A stretch of DNA of 64,000 nucleotides, taken from positions 1 to 64,000 of the forward strand of contig NZ_BMRP01000036.1 of the NCBI RefSeq assembly GCF_014648695.1. Reading direction: 5' to 3'. The position numbers were made by a program, and so were the translations under genes. Positions 1-7,954 of this stretch are shown here, one piece after another (position 1 is the stretch's first letter; each line of letters starts with the position of its first letter). The DNA is from Streptomyces albospinus. GTDB lineage: Bacteria > Actinomycetota > Actinomycetes > Streptomycetales > Streptomycetaceae. A model generated the notes under the pieces. The model ran no database searches and was not told where the DNA came from. It saw only the letters and a program-made list of their open reading frames with translations.

Positions 1-414
1 ATCGGCGTCTCGGCGCCCAATGTCCTGGACGGTGAGGATGTGGCGCGGATGGCGAAGGACGCGATCGTGTTCGCACTCGCCAACCCGGATCCGGAGGTCG
101 ACCCGGCGATCGCCCGGCAGACCGCTGCGGTGGTGGCCACCGGTCGTTCGGACTTCCCCAACCAGATCAACAACGTTCTGGTCTTCCCGGGCGTCTTCCG
201 CGGTCTGTTGGATGCGGCGTCGCGTACGGTGAACACCGAGATGATGCTGGCTGCGGCCCGCGCGCTCGCCGAGGTCGTGCTGGACGACGAGGTCAACCCG
301 AACTACATCATCCCCAGCGTCTTCAACGAGAAGGTCGCGGGAGCGGTGGCCGGTGCGGTGCGGAACGCGGCGAAGGCCGCCGACCCGGCTGTGACGGCTG
401 CCACGACGGTCTGA
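1..414 (+). CDS. NAD-dependent malic enzyme, C-terminal part (5' end outside window)
   Basis: The reading frame is open from base 1 and stops with TGA at 412-414, so only the last 137 residues are visible. The segment with FALANPDPE, then GRSDFPNQINNVLVFPG and a helical tail, is characteristic of the NAD(P)-binding and C-terminal region of bacterial malic enzymes. These oxidatively decarboxylate malate to pyruvate and feed anaplerosis in the cytosol. The Asn-Pro turn and the SDFPNQ segment are the family marks I rely on. The start, dinucleotide fold and metal site lie upstream of the window. It precedes hup, separated by 246 bp without a convincing gene, so hup is probably transcribed from its own promoter. 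Confidence 0.9.
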   Translation: MGVSAPNVLDGEDVARMAKDAIVFALANPDPEVDPAIARQTAAVVATGRSDFPNQINNVLVFPGVFRGLLDAASRTVNTEMMLAAARALAEVVLDDEVNPNYIIPSVFNEKVAGAVAGAVRNAAKAADPAVTAATTV

Positions 415-660
415 GTCCGGCGCGTCGCGGGACACGCCCTCAGCGGGCCACCCATAGGGTGGCGGGTGACCCTCCAGGGTGCCGGATTGGCTTTACCGCC
501 GCAGGTGGGGGCAGGATGCTCTCCCAAGGACATTGTCCAGGGGGACCCCAGGCGCGAGGGAGCTGAAGGACGGACCCGGTTCCGGGGACCGTTCGAGGGC
601 CCTGGCAGCATCGGCTTCGATCTCACGCCTCATTGGCAAGAAGAACACGGGAGTACATAC

Positions 661-942
661 ATGAACCGCAGTGAGCTGGTGGCCGCTCTGGCCGATCGCG
701 CCGAGGTGACCCGCAAGGACGCCGACGCCGTTCTGGCCGCGCTTGCCGAGACCGTCGGCGAGGTCGTCGCCAAGGGCGACGAGAAGGTCACCATCCCCGG
801 CTTCCTGACCTTCGAGCGCACCCACCGTGCCGCTCGCACCGCGCGCAACCCGCAGACCGGTGAGCCGATCCAGATCGCGGCCGGCTACAGCGTGAAGGTG
901 TCCGCGGGCTCCAAGCTCAAGGAAGCCGCCAAGGGCAAGTAA
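661..942 (+). CDS. hup: HU-family nucleoid protein
   Basis: A 93-residue protein with the full HU/IHF fold. The N-terminal helix pair begins MNRSELVAALADRA. The beta-arm follows, with FERTHRAARTARNPQTGEPI ending in the proline-tipped minor-groove-binding hairpin. The C-terminus is basic (KLKEAAKGK). It bends and compacts DNA as a homodimer and is typically the vegetative HU of streptomycetes; the shorter length (no Lys/Ala-rich tail) separates it from the HupS-type long HU. ATG at 661 gives the standard N-terminus. The gene is followed directly by a strong hairpin terminator, indicating a monocistronic unit. Confidence 0.95.
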   Translation: MNRSELVAALADRAEVTRKDADAVLAALAETVGEVVAKGDEKVTIPGFLTFERTHRAARTARNPQTGEPIQIAAGYSVKVSAGSKLKEAAKGK

Positions 943-959
943 GGCCCTTCCTACGGCGC

Positions 960-997
960 AAAGGGCGGCCACCCCTCTCCCGGGGTGGCCGCCCTTT
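960..997. terminator. Bidirectional hairpin terminator after hup
   Basis: Perfect 16-bp inverted repeat: left arm 960-975 (AAAGGGCGGCCACCCC), 6-nt loop, right arm 982-997. It lies between hup and the convergent HAD gene and can serve both. Confidence 0.85.
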
Positions 998-1019
998 CGT
1001 ATGCCCGCCCACGGCGCGC

Positions 1020-1691
1020 TCAGGCGGCCCGGGGGAACGGCAGGTCGGTGAGCTCCACGTCCTCCAGCGACGCCACCACGGCCGTACGGGGGCCGGGGAC
1101 GATGCCCGGCACCGTCGGCACCGCGAGCAGCCGGCAGCCCGCGGCCAGCGCGGCGGCGGCGCCGGTCGGGGTGTCCTCGACGGCCAGGCAGCGGGCCGGG
1201 TCGACGCCGAGGCGGGCCGCGGCGGCCAGGTACGGGTCCGGGTGCGGTTTGCCGCGCGGTGCCTCGCCGGAGGTCACCGACAGCGCGAAGCGGTGTGCCC
1301 CCAGGGTGCGCAGCACCAGATCGGCGACATGCCGCTCCGAGGCGGTGACCAGGGCCGCCGGTATGCCGAGCGCCCGGGCCCGGTCCAGCAGCCGCAGCGC
1401 GCCCGGCCGGACGGTGACCCCGGCCGCGACCCGGGCGGTGAAGTCCCGGTCCAGGAGGGCGGCCGTCCGGGTGATGCCGATGCGGATGCCGTGATCGCGC
1501 ACCAGGCGCTCGGCGGCGGCGTCGATCGGGGCACCGGCGAACGAGGTGACCAGCTCGTCGGAGGCCGGGGCGCCCTGGTCGCGCAGGAAACCGGCCACGG
1601 CCTCCAGCCACTGGTGCTCGGTGTCGACGAGGGTGCCGTCCATGTCGCACAGCAGGGCGGCGGGCAGCGCGCGGTCGGGGGGAGTGGGCAT
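1020..1691 (-). CDS. HAD-superfamily phosphatase (beta-phosphoglucomutase-like subfamily)
   Basis: A 223-residue HAD hydrolase. Motif I DMDGTLVDTE is near residues 15-24 and supplies the nucleophile and acid Asp. Motif II is in ALVTASERH, the motif III lysine lies in APRGKPHPDPY, and motif IV is AVEDTPTGAAAALAAG. The cap inserted after motif I is the small helical type of subfamily I. The substrate cannot be told from sequence; such enzymes dephosphorylate sugar phosphates and related metabolites. ATG at 1691 was chosen because it places motif I at the usual distance. It lies 59 bp downstream of the GntR gene on the same strand, so the two probably form an operon. The divergent transporter operon they may once have served is now destroyed. 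Confidence 0.85.
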   Translation of the reverse strand: MPTPPDRALPAALLCDMDGTLVDTEHQWLEAVAGFLRDQGAPASDELVTSFAGAPIDAAAERLVRDHGIRIGITRTAALLDRDFTARVAAGVTVRPGALRLLDRARALGIPAALVTASERHVADLVLRTLGAHRFALSVTSGEAPRGKPHPDPYLAAAARLGVDPARCLAVEDTPTGAAAALAAGCRLLAVPTVPGIVPGPRTAVVASLEDVELTDLPFPRAA

Positions 1692-1750
1692 GCGGACTCG
1701 CTGTTCGGTAGGGGAGCGGGTACGTACGGGTGGGCCGGACGGGAGCGGGG

Positions 1751-2491
1751 TCAGTCGGCCGGGGTGCGGGCCAGGGGGTTGGCCTGGGTGGAGTTGCGCA
1801 CGGTGAAGACCACCGCGCCGGGGCGGTAGCGGTCGTCGGAGGTCTCGACCGGGCGGCCCTCCGCGGTGGTCGTCGTACGGCGCACCCGCAGCAGCGGGCT
1901 GCCCCGTCGCACCCGCAACTCCCGGGCGTCGGCGGTGCCCGCGGCGACCGCGTCGAGATGGTGCTCGCCGTGCGCGAAGACCACGCCGTGGGAATCGAGG
2001 AGGGCCTGGGTGACCGACTCGCAGTCGGCCGGCAGTGCCTCGACGGCCTCGGCGATCCAGCCCGCGTAGACGGTCCGCTCCAGCAGGACGGGTGCGCCGT
2101 CCAGCGTTCGCAGTCGCCACACCCGCAGGACCTCGGCGCCCGGTGCCAGCTGGAGCAGTGCGGCCTCCCCGCCGTCCGCGGCGCCGCGGACGGCCTCCAG
2201 GACCCGGCCGCCGGGGGAGTGGCCGCCGGCCCGCGCCCACTGGGCGAAGCTGCGCAGCGCGGTGAAGCTCTGGCTGGGCGCGGTGCTCAGCACGATGTGC
2301 CGGGCGCCCTGGCGGGAGCCGATCAGCCCCTCGGCGAGCAGCGCGGCCAGCGCCTGGCGGACCGTACCGCGGGAGACGCCGTGGGTGGCGGCCAGTTCGG
2401 TCTCCGAGGGCAGCGCGCTGCCCAAGGGGAGGTGGCCGTCGGTGATCGCCCGGCGCAGTACCTCGGCGATCTGCTGGTGGCGTCGGGTCAA
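1751..2491 (-). CDS. GntR-family regulator with UTRA ligand domain
   Basis: About 246 residues. The N-terminal winged helix-turn-helix (residues ~1-70) includes LPSETELAATHGVSRGTVRQALAAL, the HutC/GntR recognition segment. A UTRA-type effector domain fills the rest (VWRLRTLDGAPVLLERTVY ... LLRVRRTTTTAEGRPVETSDDRYR). I chose TTG at 2491 because a clear AAGGAG sits 5-6 bp upstream (2497-2502 on the plus strand) and it gives the expected short lead into the wHTH. HutC-type regulators bind sugars, amino acids or phosphonates. It is divergent from a wrecked ABC-transporter operon at 2727-3423, so its original regulon partner is probably gone, leaving only the co-directional HAD gene. Confidence 0.88.
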   Translation of the reverse strand: MTRRHQQIAEVLRRAITDGHLPLGSALPSETELAATHGVSRGTVRQALAALLAEGLIGSRQGARHIVLSTAPSQSFTALRSFAQWARAGGHSPGGRVLEAVRGAADGGEAALLQLAPGAEVLRVWRLRTLDGAPVLLERTVYAGWIAEAVEALPADCESVTQALLDSHGVVFAHGEHHLDAVAAGTADARELRVRRGSPLLRVRRTTTTAEGRPVETSDDRYRPGAVVFTVRNSTQANPLARTPAD

Positions 2492-2683
2492 CGGGGCTCC
2501 TTGCGGGTCAGTTCCCTGTGCACAGGATGACTTGTCCACGCAGGTACGGGGTATGCGTCTGACCGCTCTGCGAAGCTCTAAACCTCTTCCATCATAACGC
2601 TTATGACCTGCGGTTTTACTATTCACCAGGGGTTGGTGCCGGGGTCGACTTGAGGTTGGTTTGACGGGGCCTACTGACGGCGG

Positions 2684-2697
2684 CTTGTTCATACAAG
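2684..2697. promoter_or_regulatory. Candidate GntR operator in divergent intergenic region
   Basis: Inverted repeat CTTGT-TCAT-ACAAG, 17 bp downstream of a TTGACG box (2661-2666), so it would cover the -10 region of a promoter reading into 2727. Its position between a GntR gene and its divergent neighbour suggests the operator. This is inferred from symmetry alone. Confidence 0.4.
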
Positions 2698-2726
2698 TGG
2701 AGAGCCGAAGACCCAGGAGTACCGAC

Positions 2727-3423
2727 GTGAAGCCACCCCGACCGGCCGGCCGGCGCCGCGCGCTCGCCGCCTGCGCCGCCGCTCTCGTGGCCGCCCCGGC
2801 CGCCGCCGGTGCGGCTACGCCCCGGCCGCCGTCACCAGCAAGGCGGCCACCGCCCGGTCGGCCGCGGACCTCGGCGGGATGGCCGCCCTCGTCAAGGCAG
2901 CCAAGAAGGAAGGCCGGCTCAACGTCTATGCCCTCGCCCCCGATTGGGCGAACTACGGCGAGATGATCCGGACCTTCGAGCGCAGGTACGGCATCCGGGT
3001 CCACAACGAGAACCCCGGCGGCACCGCGCCGCCGCCATGCTCAGCCTGCTCCTCACCTGGGGGCTGCTGCTCCTGCTCACCACCGTGGCCGGCGGCCGGG
3101 CCCGCCGGGCCCGCAAGCAAAGGAGGAACGCATGACCGTCCCGGTGCAACTCCGAGGAATGCGCCGGGAGTTGGGCGGTCGACGTACTGCTGCGGCCGGA
3201 GGGGCTCGCCATCCGTACGGACGCGGACGCGGAGGGGACGACCGCGACCGTACGGGTGGCGACCTTCCTGGGAGCCACCACCCGGCTCCACCTCACCACC
3301 GAGTCCGGCGTCCCGGTCAAGGCCGACCTGCCCAGTTGGGAGGCGCCCGACCTGACGGCGGGCGCCCGCTGCACGGTGCTCCCGCACGAGAAGCCGGTGC
3401 TGGTGGCCGAGCGGGCGGGGTGA
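2727..3423 (+). pseudogene. Decayed ABC-transporter operon: binding-protein, permease and ATPase remnants in order
   Basis: Four coding scraps in different frames keep the order of a real operon. (1) From GTG 2727 with a good AGGAGT site comes a signal peptide (RRRALAACAAALVAAPAAAG). It then shifts frame near 2815 to a binding-protein N-terminus with AALVKAAKKEGRLNVYALA and TFERRYGIRVHNENPGGT, ending about 3020. (2) In another frame, about 3036-3135, is a permease C-terminus: a leucine-rich membrane helix (LSLLLTWGLLLLLTTVAGG) and a basic tail. (3) ATG 3132 overlaps the permease stop and starts an ATPase-like N-terminus (MTVPVQLRGMRRELGG). (4) After a junction near 3175, a TOBE-domain end runs to TGA 3423 (VDVLLRPEGLAIRT, VLPHEKPVLVAERAG). 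All Walker motifs and most of each gene are missing. Internal deletions plus frameshifts are the simplest explanation. Confidence 0.8.
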
Positions 3424-3537
3424 GTTGAGGTGGGGCGCGTCCCACCTGCAACCGCCGATGGTTCTTCGGTGCCGCCTCCAGGCGGGCATGCGAACGGCCG
3501 CCCTCCTGGCAGTGGGAGGGCGGCCGTCCGGCTTGTC

Positions 3538-3765
3538 TCAGCGGTGGAACTCTCCGCCCTTGACGGCAGCGACGAACGATGACCAGCCGTCCGCCGAGAA
3601 CATCAGCGCCGGGCCCTGGGGGGCCTTGCTGTCTCGGACGGGGACATAGCCGGGGACGTTGTCGGCGGCCTCGACGCAGTTGCCCCCGCCATTGCTGTAG
3701 GAGGACTTGAACCAGTTGGCGCCCTCCAGGTCCGATGCCGTCACCTTGACAGGGTCGATCTTCAT
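3538..3765 (-). CDS. DUF397 small protein (WhiJ/AbaA-type module A)
   Basis: A 75-residue DUF397 protein. The hallmark W-F-K-S-S-Y-S-N-G-G-G-N-C-V-E segment (NWFKSSYSNGGGNCVEAA) is followed by VPVRDSKAPQGPALMF and a C-terminal WSSFVAAVKGGEF. Members are partners of XRE regulators of the WhiJ type in streptomycete development and are thought to bind and modulate them. The start ATG (3765) overlaps the stop of the upstream regulator as ATGA, so translation is coupled. The exact function here is unknown; the family assignment is secure. Confidence 0.9.
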   Translation of the reverse strand: MKIDPVKVTASDLEGANWFKSSYSNGGGNCVEAADNVPGYVPVRDSKAPQGPALMFSADGWSSFVAAVKGGEFHR

Positions 3766-4634
3766 TCTGTGATCTCTCTCGCTAGTTGGTGCAGGAATTT
3801 CGGGGTGTCGCAGGGGGGCAGGGCCGAGGCCACCATGGCGTCGAACATGCGAGAGAACCGCCCGACCTCGCGAGGCTTGTCCGTGACCGCGACGGTGAAC
3901 CATGCGGTATCAGTCTGGACGGTTGTCGGCAGACCGTCGCCAAGGGTCATGATGTTGACATCGTGAAACGCAACGTAGCCGCGCCCCGTCTGGGGCAGGA
4001 CTTGCAGGGTCACGTTCTCCATGGCGGCCAACTCGGCAAGCGCGGCGTACTGCTCCCGCATCACGTCTGAGTCGCCGATGGCATAGCGCAATGCCGGCTC
4101 ATACAGGACTGCCCATACCTTTATCGAGTCGTCATCGCGCGTCACCGCCTCCTTCCGCTTCATACGAAGCTGCACGCTCTGTTGCACAAACTCCGTGGTC
4201 GTCTCGTCGATGGGCTTGTGCAGGTCGTGCACGGCTTGCGCATACGCCTCGGTCTGGAGAAGTCCGGGAACGACAGTCGGGTGAAAGATACGGATCTCCC
4301 GCGCTGCGGACTCAACGCCGAGGAATCGCGGCATGCCGGACAACATGGTGGTACCCGTACCGGTCCACCACTCACGGCTCGACGCCTCGCGCTGGACGGC
4401 GACCAGCCTGTCCACCTGCTCCTCGTCGGTGACGCCGTAGCGCTCCAGCAACTCTCTTAGGTGCCCGGCCTGTCGGAAGGACTTCCAACCGGTCTCGACG
4501 CGCTGGAGCGTGCTCTCGTCGAAGTGCAGGTCCACAACTGCCTCCGCGATCGTCAGACCTGCCGCCTTGCGGAGCTGGCGCAGTTCGTGTCCCAGCCCGA
4601 TGCGCCTGGCGGTCGGCTGCGGTCTTGCGGCCAT
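3762..4634 (-). CDS. XRE-type regulator, WhiJ-like with Scr1-type C-terminal domain
   Basis: A 290-residue protein. The N-terminal helix-turn-helix spans ~13-70 (LGHELRQLRKAAGLTIAEAV ... ESTLQRVETGWKSF). A long C-terminal domain of the DUF5753/Scr1 kind follows, recognised by FHPTVVPGLLQTEAYAQAV and the late AWFTVAVTDKPREVGRFSRMFDAM. ATG at 4634 is preceded by a GGAG site and gives the usual short N-terminus before the helix-turn-helix. It is the first gene of a two-gene unit with the DUF397 gene and is divergent from three tiny coupled genes (4970-5483). This arrangement matches the many WhiJ/AbaA-like paralogous clusters of Streptomyces. Its target is not visible. Confidence 0.88.
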   Translation of the reverse strand: MAARPQPTARRIGLGHELRQLRKAAGLTIAEAVVDLHFDESTLQRVETGWKSFRQAGHLRELLERYGVTDEEQVDRLVAVQREASSREWWTGTGTTMLSGMPRFLGVESAAREIRIFHPTVVPGLLQTEAYAQAVHDLHKPIDETTTEFVQQSVQLRMKRKEAVTRDDDSIKVWAVLYEPALRYAIGDSDVMREQYAALAELAAMENVTLQVLPQTGRGYVAFHDVNIMTLGDGLPTTVQTDTAWFTVAVTDKPREVGRFSRMFDAMVASALPPCDTPKFLHQLAREITE

Positions 4635-4969
4635 GTGCGCTCCATTCTTGCGCAGGTGCGCGCCGTTGCCTGCCTCGTGTTCAGCCTGGCATGCGATGCG
4701 CACGGTGCAGAAGCCATGCGCACGCCTTGGCATGTGCCATTTCTGGTTCCGAGACTGATTCCCAGCAGATTCTGTTGCCTTCAACTCTCCCGCACGAGAC
4801 GGTGGTTGAGCCATGGGGCGCCTTCAGGGAGCGACGTGGAGGTGTGGCGTGACGAACGGGTTCAGGCCGCATGCGCTCATGGCTGTAGAAGCCCACGTGC
4901 CACGTGAGAACCCCCGCGACGCGGCGAACGTCCGGGGGCACGGCCGTCAACCACAAGGGAGTTGACAAC
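4635..4969. other. Divergent regulatory interval of WhiJ-type module A
   Basis: 335 bp between the divergent regulator and the tiny-gene operon. I see no gene. The interval must hold both promoters. The right end carries AAGGGAGTTGACAAC immediately before the ATG at 4970, a leader almost identical to the one in front of the equivalent operon of module B at 32452. Confidence 0.5.
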
Positions 4970-5044
4970 ATGACCAACGCTACAGCGAGGTTCTTCATCG
5001 ACACCGGGCTGCGCCGGATCCACCATCCGGAGGTGGCGAGTTGA
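4970..5044 (+). CDS. 24-residue peptide gene, first of three coupled small genes
   Basis: ATG 4970 follows a good AGGGAG site (4955-4960 region) and encodes MTNATARFFIDTGLRRIHHP plus four residues, ending TGA 5042-5044. The next gene starts at TTG 5041 inside its last codons, so the pair is translationally coupled. The short length and position in front of two other small genes suggest a leader or a real microprotein of the WhiJ-type module. There is no recognisable domain. Confidence 0.5.
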   Translation: MTNATARFFIDTGLRRIHHPEVAS

Positions 5045-5241
5045 CGCCCCGCGACTGCCGCCCCGTTCACCTGGTGGACCCGGTTCCGGTGCCGGAGCCC
5101 GAGCCGGTCGCCGGGTGCGACGTGTGCGCGGCCCTGGCCGGACAGCGTGCGGCGGCGCGTTCCGTCGGGGACCGGACGACGGCGGTCGACTGCAATGTCG
5201 AGATCCGTCGCCACCCCCACCCCGGGGCGGTGCGCACATGA
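5041..5241 (+). CDS. Small protein with C-x-x-C segment, module A
   Basis: 66 residues starting at TTG 5041 (overlapping the previous stop) and ending TGA 5241, which overlaps the next ATG at 5238. It carries a proline/valine-rich stretch (VDPVPVPEPEPVAG), then CDVCAALAGQRAAARS, a Cys pair that could bind metal or be redox-active. No named family is recognised. Its place between two coupled genes supports it being expressed. Confidence 0.55.
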   Translation: MTPRDCRPVHLVDPVPVPEPEPVAGCDVCAALAGQRAAARSVGDRTTAVDCNVEIRRHPHPGAVRT

Positions 5242-5483
5242 GCGCGGGCGGGTGGTCGCGCTGGTGCGGCCGGGCCGAGGAGGCGTGGCACCGGCACGTC
5301 AGGTATCGGGAGTTGTACCGGCAGCTCGATCTCGTGCGGGCGGAACTCAGGGCCCGTACCGCGTGGGTGGACGAGCTGACCGAGGAGGAGGTCGCGGAGG
5401 TGCTGCGCGGCCTGGGCGGGTGCGTCGACGCGATGCGGGCAGCGGGCGGCGAGGCCCCGGACCGTCCGGAGGGCGCGGCATGA
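5238..5483 (+). CDS. Small helical protein, last gene of module A tiny-gene operon
   Basis: 81 residues from ATG 5238. The composition is Arg/Glu-rich and predicted helical (RYRELYRQLDLVRAELRARTAWVDELTEEEVAEVLRGLGG). No domain is known to me. The four-base overlap with the preceding gene shows cotranslation. The gene ends 131 bp before the convergent murA stop. Confidence 0.6.
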   Translation: MSAGGWSRWCGRAEEAWHRHVRYRELYRQLDLVRAELRARTAWVDELTEEEVAEVLRGLGGCVDAMRAAGGEAPDRPEGAA

Positions 5484-5614
5484 GGGCGCGTGGGGGAGGC
5501 GGCGGGTCAGCGCCGACGCCCTCCCCGACGCGCGCGATGCGGGCGACGGGCGGCGGCGCCGGCGCGTCCGTGTCGGATCGCGCCCGGCTCAGCCGCGCGC
5601 CGTGCCGGCCGACC

Positions 5615-6961
5615 TCAGCCCCGGGGCGACCCGTTGGGGAGTTCGACCTTCGCGCCCAGTTCGACGAGCTTCTCCATGAAGTTCTCGTAGCCGCGGTTGA
5701 TCAGGTCGATGCCGTGCACCCGGGAGGTGCCCTGCGCCGCCAGCGCCGCGATCAGGTACGAGAAGCCGCCGCGCAGGTCGGGGATGACCAGGTCGGAGCC
5801 CTGGAGCCGGGTGGGGCCGGAGACGACCGCGGAGTGCAGGAAGTTGCGCTGGCCGAAGCGGCAGGCGGAGCCGCCCAGGCACTCGCGGTAGAGCTGGATG
5901 TGCGCGCCCATCTGGTTGAGCGCGGAGGTGAAGCCGAGCCGGGACTCGTAGACCGTCTCGTGGACGATCGACAGGCCCGAGGCCTGGGTGAGGGCGACCA
6001 CCAGGGGCTGCTGCCAGTCGGTCTGGAAGCCGGGGTGGACGTCGGTCTCCAGGGCGATGGCGTTGAGCGAGCCGCCCGGGTGCCAGAAGCGGATGCCCTC
6101 GTCGTCGATCTCGAAGGCGCCGCCGACCTTACGGAAGGTGTTCAGGAACGTCATCATCGACCGCTGGTGCGCGCCGCGGACGTAGATGTTGCCCTCGGTC
6201 GCCAGCGCCGCGGACGCCCAGGAGGCGGCCTCCAGACGGTCCGGGAGAGCGCGGTGGGTGTAGCCGTCGAGCTTGTCGACACCGGTGATCCGGATCGTCC
6301 GGTCGGTGTCCATGGAGATGATCGCGCCCATCTTCTGGAGCACGCAGATCAGGTCCTCGATCTCCGGCTCCACTGCGGCGTTCGACAGCTCGGTGACGCC
6401 CTCGGCCAGTACGGCCGTCAGCAGCACCTGCTCGGTCGAGCCGACCGACGGGTACGGCAGCCGGATCTTGCAGCCGCGCAGCCGCTGCGGGGCCTCCAGG
6501 TACTGCCCGTCGGCGCGCTTCTCGATCTTCGCGCCGAACTGCCGCAGCACGTCGAAGTGGAAGTCCACCGGCCGGCCGCCGATGTCGCAGCCGCCCAGGC
6601 CCGGGATGAAGGCGTGGCCCAGCCGGTGCAGCAGCGGGCCGCAGAACAGGATCGGGATCCGCGAGGAGCCGGCGTGCGCGTCGATGTCCGCGACGTTGGC
6701 GCTCTCCACGTGCGACGGGTCGAGGACCAGCTCGCCCGGCTCGTCCCCGGGACGCACCGTGACGCCGTGCAGCTGGAGCAGTCCGCGCACCACGCGTACG
6801 TCACGGATGTCGGGCACGTTGCGCAGCCGGCTGGGACCGCTGCCGAGGAGGGCGGCGACCATGGCCTTGGGCACAAGGTTCTTCGCACCGCGAACCCGGA
6901 TCTCGCCCTCCAGCGGGGTGCCGCCGTGGACAAGCAGTACGTCGTCAGTAGAGACGGTCAT
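5615..6961 (-). CDS. murA: UDP-N-acetylglucosamine 1-carboxyvinyltransferase
   Basis: 448 residues with the inside-out alpha/beta barrel of EPSP synthase-type enzymes. It transfers enolpyruvate from PEP to UDP-GlcNAc, the first committed step of peptidoglycan synthesis, in the cytosol. K27-N28 sit in RGAKNLVPKAM, where the family has its PEP-contacting Lys-Asn. The catalytic cysteine is C125 in GLGGCDIGGRPVDFH. Having Cys rather than Asp there predicts fosfomycin sensitivity. ATG at 6961 gives a normal N-terminus. It is monocistronic, divergent from yqgE across 294 bp that must hold both promoters. Many streptomycetes have a second MurA elsewhere; this one corresponds by neighbourhood to the copy next to hup. 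Confidence 0.95.
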   Translation of the reverse strand: MTVSTDDVLLVHGGTPLEGEIRVRGAKNLVPKAMVAALLGSGPSRLRNVPDIRDVRVVRGLLQLHGVTVRPGDEPGELVLDPSHVESANVADIDAHAGSSRIPILFCGPLLHRLGHAFIPGLGGCDIGGRPVDFHFDVLRQFGAKIEKRADGQYLEAPQRLRGCKIRLPYPSVGSTEQVLLTAVLAEGVTELSNAAVEPEIEDLICVLQKMGAIISMDTDRTIRITGVDKLDGYTHRALPDRLEAASWASAALATEGNIYVRGAHQRSMMTFLNTFRKVGGAFEIDDEGIRFWHPGGSLNAIALETDVHPGFQTDWQQPLVVALTQASGLSIVHETVYESRLGFTSALNQMGAHIQLYRECLGGSACRFGQRNFLHSAVVSGPTRLQGSDLVIPDLRGGFSYLIAALAAQGTSRVHGIDLINRGYENFMEKLVELGAKVELPNGSPRG

Positions 6962-7255
6962 GGATCTCGCGTTCCTGGAGTCGGTCAGGGCCAGGGGAAA
7001 TGGTAAGGGCGGCCGAGGGGGTGCCCGTATGGCCGTGCGGGGGTAAGGCATGTAATGGCTTTGCCACAACACGCTCCGCTACGATCACGCTTTGATTCGT
7101 AATCGCCATTTGGTGGGGAATGCGCAGGATGTCGTGATTGCGGCATCCGGCGCGGACGTCGTGCGCCGGTGCTGCCGCCGTACGCCCTGCCCTGCTCTCG
7201 CAACGGTCCCGGCGTCGACTCCCCGCTCGGGGCAGAAGTGCGGGATCATGTGGCC

Positions 7256-7954
7256 ATGACCGAGGTGTCCTCGCTCACAGGCCGGCTGCTCGTCGCCACA
7301 CCCGCACTCGCCGACCCGAATTTCGACCGCGCGGTGGTGCTCCTCCTCGACCACGACGAGGAGGGCTCCCTCGGCGTGATCCTGAACCGCCCCACACCGG
7401 TCGGCGTCGCGGACATCCTCGCCCCCTGGGCCGAACTCGCCGGGGAGCCGGGAGTGGTCTTCCAGGGCGGCCCGGTCTCGCTGGACTCGGCGCTCGGGGT
7501 GGCCGTGGTGCCCGGCGGGCTGCCCGGCGACAGCGGCGTCCCGTCCATGGAAGACAGCGGCGTCCCGTCCATGGAGGGCGGCGCCCATACGGACCGCGCG
7601 GGCGGCGACCCGGCCGGGGCGCGGGCCATGGGGACGCCGGACGACCCGGCGGCCGGGGACGAGCCACTGGGCTGGCGCCGGGTGCACGGTGCGATCGGAC
7701 TGGTGGATCTGGAGGCCCCGCCGGAGCTGCTCGCGGCGGTGCTCGGCAGCCTGCGGATCTTCGCCGGGTACGCGGGCTGGGGGCCCGGCCAGCTGGAGGA
7801 CGAGCTGGTGGAGGGCGCCTGGTACGTCGTCGAGTCCGAGCCGGGCGACGTCTCCTCGCCCGATCCCGAGCAGTTGTGGCGGGCGGTGCTGCGGCGGCAG
7901 CGGAACGAACTGGCGATGGTGGCCACGTATCCGGACGACCCGTCGCTGAACTGA
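7256..7954 (+). CDS. YqgE/AlgH family (DUF179) protein
   Basis: 232 residues. The N-terminal LTGRLLVATPALADPNFDRAVVLLLDH, then GSLGVILNRPTP and QGGPVS, are the DUF179 signature. The C-terminal half has RIFAGYAGWGPGQLEDEL and a conserved Trp. Function in the family is not settled. Most members are about 185-190 residues. This one carries an insertion of roughly 45 residues in the middle (from about residue 85 to 135), rich in Gly, Asp and Pro. It includes a perfect in-frame eight-residue duplication encoded by a 24-bp tandem repeat. ATG 7256 is chosen because it starts directly before the conserved N-terminus. Confidence 0.88.
   Translation: MTEVSSLTGRLLVATPALADPNFDRAVVLLLDHDEEGSLGVILNRPTPVGVADILAPWAELAGEPGVVFQGGPVSLDSALGVAVVPGGLPGDSGVPSMEDSGVPSMEGGAHTDRAGGDPAGARAMGTPDDPAAGDEPLGWRRVHGAIGLVDLEAPPELLAAVLGSLRIFAGYAGWGPGQLEDELVEGAWYVVESEPGDVSSPDPEQLWRAVLRRQRNELAMVATYPDDPSLN
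7529..7576 (+). repeat. 24-bp tandem duplication inside the YqgE gene
   Basis: Two adjacent copies (7529-7552 and 7553-7576) differ only at the last base and encode DSGVPSME twice. The repeat keeps frame and lies in the non-conserved insertion, so it is probably a recent slippage event. Confidence 0.9.

Noticed and set aside
493..1650. Long minus-strand open frame across hup
   Set aside because: It has shadow composition (runs of Arg, Gly, Pro) and covers hup and the HAD gene antisense. No family resemblance.
5147..7006. 619-codon plus-strand frame opposite murA
   Set aside because: Antisense shadow of murA. The true coupled small genes end at 5483.
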